A stretch of DNA of 64,000 bases from contig NZ_LGUF01000007.1 of the NCBI RefSeq assembly GCF_001274725.1, positions 2,949,793-3,013,792 of the forward strand. The letters run 5' to 3'. The translations under genes and the position numbers were made by a program. Positions within the stretch are counted from its first letter, which is position 1; every line of letters starts with the position of its first letter. Below, piece after piece: positions 61,364 to 64,000 of the stretch. This DNA comes from Sporosarcina globispora. GTDB lineage: Bacteria; Bacillota; Bacilli; Bacillales; Cytobacillaceae. The notes below the pieces were generated by a model. The model was not told the DNA's origin. It saw nothing but the letters and a program-made list of their open reading frames with translations, and searched no databases.

Positions 61364-62314
61364 ATGAAAATTGGATTAGAGACAGAAAGCTTTCACTTGC
61401 AGTTTATTACAGGTCGAATGGATATTTTCGGTTTTATCAGAAAAACAGCCGAATTGGGATTAGATGGAGTCATGATCAATATTGTTCCATGGCCAGGGTT
61501 ACCAGGAATTGGCACATTAGAATCATTTGAACCGGAATACTTAGACAAGGTGAAAAAAGAAATTCAAAAGTATGGATTTTTCGCTGAAATCGATACAGAT
61601 GGAACCGATCCGAAACATCTAACTGAGGTCATTGAGGCCGCGCATAGAATTGGAGCGGATGTCATTCGTACGTATACCTGCATGGGAGAATATGATCCAG
61701 ACAGATTGAGAAGAGCTCCTGAAGATATTAAACAAATTGTACCATTATTAAAGAAATATAGAATCAAGCTTGCTGTTGAAAATCACGAGGAAGAGTTAAC
61801 GGATGAAGTGATTCAAATCATTAAGGAAGTCAACAGCCCTTGGGTTGGTGCTCATTGTGATTTCGGGAATGCAATGATGGCATGGGAGGACCCGGTTGAA
61901 GCTGTAAGAAAATTAGCACCATATGCCTTTACAACTCATTTTAAGGATCATATTATCGTCCATGATGGCGAAGATTACAGGGTATGTGGCGTACCTGCTG
62001 GGACTGGTAATATCGATTTGGAAGAATGTTATAAAATATTGATTGAGAATTCAATGTTGACTAGAATCAACGTTGAAATGTGCTTCCCGTATGCCATCCA
62101 TTTTAAGAGAGAGCCTGGTACAGGAGGAGTCTTCGCAGTAGGCGAAGGAGCATTTAAGGTGGGACAACCTCCTTATGATTTAAATGTAATTAAACCATTG
62201 GATTACTATTATCCGCCAGTAGAACTTCTAGAACAAATGATTGAGGATCAAGAAAAAGGGGCAGAGCAATCAGTTAGGTATGCTCTTGCATTAAGGGATA
62301 AATACTGCCGCTAA
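61364..62314 (+). CDS. Sugar-phosphate isomerase/epimerase family protein (xylose-isomerase-like TIM barrel)
   Basis: 316 residues. TIM-barrel AP_endonuc_2 fold with metal ligands expected in AVENHEEELTDEV (Glu/His), VGAHCDFGNAMM (Asp), TTHFKDH (His) and RINVEMCFPYA (Glu). AAAGGTGGG lies ahead of the ATG. Relatives include L-xylulose 5-phosphate epimerases, inosose dehydratase and hydroxypyruvate isomerase. Operon mates (MFS transporter, RidA, HAD) point to a sugar or polyol catabolic set; the reaction cannot be fixed from sequence. Confidence 0.88.
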   Translation: MKIGLETESFHLQFITGRMDIFGFIRKTAELGLDGVMINIVPWPGLPGIGTLESFEPEYLDKVKKEIQKYGFFAEIDTDGTDPKHLTEVIEAAHRIGADVIRTYTCMGEYDPDRLRRAPEDIKQIVPLLKKYRIKLAVENHEEELTDEVIQIIKEVNSPWVGAHCDFGNAMMAWEDPVEAVRKLAPYAFTTHFKDHIIVHDGEDYRVCGVPAGTGNIDLEECYKILIENSMLTRINVEMCFPYAIHFKREPGTGGVFAVGEGAFKVGQPPYDLNVIKPLDYYYPPVELLEQMIEDQEKGAEQSVRYALALRDKYCR

Positions 62315-62323
62315 ATAATAAAA

Positions 62324-62358
62324 AGGGATTGGTTCTTTCGAGAATCTCCCTATTTCTT
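62324..62358 (+). terminator. Terminator after the isomerase gene
   Basis: Outer AGGGA/TCCCT and inner TTCT/AGAA with a stable TTCG loop, followed by ATTTCTTTT. Confidence 0.75.
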
Positions 62359-62405
62359 TTGCAGAAGGGATTTTCAACGTATCAGCTGTTTCGTTAACGA
62401 AACTG

Positions 62406-62657
62406 TTGTTTTCTCAAATGGAATCAAATCACGCAATAGGCCTGACCATATCATTTCAGGAAAAACACACGTTTAGGCATAATTTAGACATAAACAAGCT
62501 TAAAACAATATTAGGTATTGATATTTGTAATGCTTTTTCAATTATAGGGCGCTATTATGGAATAAAATTTAGATTTTTAAACGACTTTATAGTAATTCAT
62601 TTAAGCAATGTAGTTCACGATACAAAGATATTAAACAACTATTTAGACACCGTCTAG
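62406..62657 (+). CDS. Hypothetical small protein
   Basis: 83 codons (or 79 from the ATG at 62418). No ribosome site is evident, but a terminator hairpin (62647-62678) covers the stop codon, which supports a real 3' end. The sequence, for example LKTILGIDICNAFSIIGRYY and FRFLNDFIVIHL, shows no motif I recognise. It may be the C-terminal remnant of a longer protein. Confidence 0.35.
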   Translation: MFSQMESNHAIGLTISFQEKHTFRHNLDINKLKTILGIDICNAFSIIGRYYGIKFRFLNDFIVIHLSNVVHDTKILNNYLDTV

Positions 62658-62678
62658 GTTAACTGGACGGTGTTTTGT
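62647..62678 (+). terminator. Terminator overlapping the stop of the small hypothetical gene
   Basis: ACACCGTC / GACGGTGT stem with an 11-nt loop, then TTTGTGTG. Confidence 0.65.
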
Positions 62679-62779
62679 GTGATTTTAAAGGCAGAATTAA
62701 ACATCTTTATTGTAACTGATCAAAGAATATATTTTCGCTTTACGGATGAAGATGTTGCACTTAAGAGTCGAAGATGATG

Positions 62780-63273
62780 ACGCCTTATTCAGGTATCGAG
62801 CCTTCACAAGCCGATTGCATGTCACCTGCGCTTTCATGCAAAGCGTCATTTCTCCGTTGCTTTCTACAGGAAAGCATCTGGTCGAAATGGCTATGTAAAA
62901 CATAAATGACGGGTTATAGGGGGCATCGAGCCCCCTATAACCCGACTGTATCCGGCTACGCCTTCTACAGTACGCTTCGCTTTGTCATGGCGGCAACGGG
63001 CATCGAACCCTTGCCGCCAGGCGGCTTTATCCCTTCGGGATCTTTCAGCCGCCTTTTTGTTTAATGCCCCTTCTCCTTCCTTCGTTCTCCTAATTGTAAC
63101 AAGTTCGCTTATGACAGACAGAAGGGCGGGCGTTGGGGAAAGAAAACGGCAAAGCCAAGTAGGCTAAGGGGCATTAAGGAAGCAAAAAACGCTCCCTAAC
63201 TGTCCCTAAGTCATTGGGCTTCACTCGTTTTCTAACGACCCATCCCGTAAAGCATGGGATGGGTCTACTCCTC
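62780..63273. other. GC-richer, palindrome-dense non-coding segment
   Basis: At least seven dyads in under 500 bp: CGCTTT/AAAGCG (62829-62845), TGCTTTC/GAAAGCA (62858-62876), GGGTTATAGGGGGC/GCCCCCTATAACCC with loop ATCGA (62911-62943), GGCGGCAA/TTGCCGCC enclosing GGGCATCGAACCC (62989-63018), AGGCGGCT/AGCCGCCT with inner ATCCC/GGGAT and a T-run (63019-63059), TTAATGCCCCTT/AAGGGGCATTAA enclosing about 93 bp (63061-63177), and GACCCATCCC/GGGATGGGTC (63237-63265). The ATCGA loop sequence recurs three times. No coding frame is convincing. It may be a replication or transfer origin, or structured RNA, of a plasmid-like element. Confidence 0.6.
63019..63059 (+). terminator. Strong terminator inside the palindrome-dense segment
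   Basis: AGGCGGCT / AGCCGCCT with inner ATCCC-TTC-GGGAT, then TTTTTG. Confidence 0.75.
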
Positions 63274-63498
63274 TCTGGCAAAGATGAGGTTTACTCAAAA
63301 GAAGAATTGGTTGCAGAAATGGGAGCGGCAATGCTCTGCGGCATTGCTGGAATCGATAACAGCACCATTGAGAACAGCGCAAGCTATATTCATTCATGGA
63401 TCCGAAATTTAAAATAGCGAATGGTTGTTCAAGCAGCTGCACTTGCGCAGAAAGCGGCGGATACTATCTTAGGAAAAGATGAATCAGACGAAGAATAA
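63274..63498 (+). pseudogene. C-terminal fragment of an ArdC-like antirestriction/zincin-domain protein
   Basis: VYSKEELVAEMGAAMLCGIA, then STIENSASYIHSWI match the end of ArdC-family proteins, in which an N-terminal ssDNA-binding domain precedes a zincin-like domain. TAG at 63415-63417 interrupts the frame; the expected RMVVQAAALAQKAADTILG continues in the same frame to a stop at 63498. The His motif of the zincin part is missing, so only about 75 residues remain. Such proteins are typical of conjugative plasmids and integrative elements. Confidence 0.75.
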
Positions 63499-63538
63499 AG
63501 AAAAAGTAACATATAAAATCACAAGCACAACAGACTTT

Positions 63539-63562
63539 GCCGCCTTCTTTATAGAAGGCGGC
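63539..63562. terminator. 9-bp perfect hairpin between ArdC fragment and zinc-ribbon gene
   Basis: GCCGCCTTC / GAAGGCGGC with loop TTTATA and no T-run. It resembles the GC-rich dyads at 62989-63054 in its arm sequence (GGCGGC). Confidence 0.55.
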
Positions 63563-63604
63563 TGCCTATCAAACCTTTGAACTGATGAAAGGAGATTATC
63601 TTAT

Positions 63605-64000
63605 ATGACCGAGCATAATGTCATTACTTGTCCCTATTGTGGAAGTGAGCTGATCCAGCAGGACGAAAAGTATTATTGTGATTTTTGCGTCATGATATTA
63701 GGACCTCGTCAGGTGCAGCGGAATCATGAACGTATTTCTGTCAGAATTAGAGATTTTGCGCTAGAAGTCTATTTGGACAAAACAACACCCGAACTTATGA
63801 GATTTTCAACTTTTGAGCTGCTTAGTTTACTTAGGTATGCACGAACTGAAAGAACAAATATGTATCGTTACATGAATACTTTTTATAAGGCACGGAAGCA
63901 AAATCAAACAGAAGAATTTAATGAAAGCGAAAAGTACACGGGGAAGGAGTATGAGAAAATCACACGCAAAATGTTTGTGCTTGAAAACCTTATTCGGCAG
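63605..64000 (+). CDS. Zinc-ribbon protein, 3' end cut by the window
   Basis: At least 132 codons, open to the right edge. GAAAGGAG lies 8 nt before ATG 63605. Two C-x-x-C pairs (C-P-Y-C and C-D-F-C) in the first 30 residues form a zinc ribbon (NVITCPYCGSELIQQDEKYY). A helical region follows (TPELMRFSTFELLSLLRYAR, then NMYRYMNTFYKARKQNQ). I associate proteins of this build with Bacillus plasmid or integrative-element accessory genes near ArdC, but the function is unknown to me. Confidence 0.75.
   Translation, partial: MTEHNVITCPYCGSELIQQDEKYYCDFCVMILGPRQVQRNHERISVRIRDFALEVYLDKTTPELMRFSTFELLSLLRYARTERTNMYRYMNTFYKARKQNQTEEFNESEKYTGKEYEKITRKMFVLENLIRQ

Noticed and set aside
62697..62903. Minus-strand frame of 68 codons in the palindromic segment
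   Set aside because: No ribosome site, no family resemblance, and it lies across several inverted repeats. More likely chance.
62989..63018. GGGTTCGATGCCC on the minus strand looks like a tRNA T-arm
   Set aside because: No acceptor, D or anticodon arm can be placed around it. The sequence is better explained as one of a series of simple hairpins.

Overview
The window looks like chromosomal accessory DNA of a low-GC Gram-positive spore-former of the Bacillaceae (Bacillus, Neobacillus, Peribacillus or Cytobacillus type). The grounds are AT-rich codon use, strong AGGAGG-like ribosome sites, frequent TTG and GTG starts, many U-tailed hairpin terminators, a GC-rich 127-bp intergenic repeat of a kind familiar from Bacillus genomes (17667-17793), and Bacillus-type gene sets (linearmycin-type two-component/ABC module, ECF41 sigma factor, PrsW-like protease). 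I see no rRNA, tRNA or CRISPR array. Both edges cut genes.

Layout. 1-8072: end of a dihydrofolate-reductase-family gene, then an IclR regulator and a peptide/nickel-type ABC importer (binding lipoprotein, two permeases, two ATPases) with a creatininase-family amidohydrolase inside the operon. 8073-8980: debris of a lipoprotein gene, an IS3 transposase and probably an IS200/IS605-type element. 8981-13980: an antimicrobial-peptide-type sensing and export module (response regulator, membrane serine hydrolase, ABC ATPase, permease, histidine kinase). The hydrolase gene is bracketed by two copies of the end of the response-regulator gene. 14242-16334: ECF41 sigma factor and its carboxymuconolactone-decarboxylase partner, each behind a matching TGTCACA-N16-CGTT promoter. 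16508-21910: LnrJKLMN-like linearmycin-resistance module. 21911-24150: truncated genes (AtoE-like transporter, kinase tail, DnaB-like helicase) around one small intact membrane protein gene.

24144-38843 is a tandem triplication of a unit made of about 0.7-1.1 kb of decayed leader DNA plus a 3.8-kb gene for a secreted multidomain S8 (subtilisin-like) protease. Copies 1 and 3 are intact. Copy 2 has a 5-nt deletion directly after its catalytic-serine motif. An ASCH-domain gene sits between copies 2 and 3. 39111-39853 is a serine recombinase with its probable res site. 40240-43143 is a large GAF/PAS sensor kinase, followed by a patchwork of RadC, S66 peptidase and IstB fragments.

44825-47359 is the most striking locus. 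A PrsW-like intramembrane protease domain is fused through a transmembrane hairpin and a charged linker to a CdiA-type C-terminal toxin domain, and is followed 6 bp later by a CdiI-like immunity gene. 48893-50701 holds a TrmB-type regulator and an EamA exporter that share an operator, TAGTAGTT-N8-AACTACT. 51201-57100 holds a DinB-family gene, several broken genes, an ECF sigma/DUF4179 pair and a two-gene cassette of unknown function. 58080-62314 holds an HAD phosphatase, an MFS transporter, RidA and a sugar-phosphate isomerase/epimerase that has a deleted paralogue upstream. 62780-64000 is a GC-richer, palindrome-dense segment with an ArdC fragment and a cut zinc-ribbon gene, suggesting the edge of a plasmid-like or integrative element.

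Overall the segment is rich in antibiotic and envelope-stress sensing modules, secreted degradative enzymes and interbacterial-competition genes, mixed with many pseudogenes and insertion-sequence remnants.
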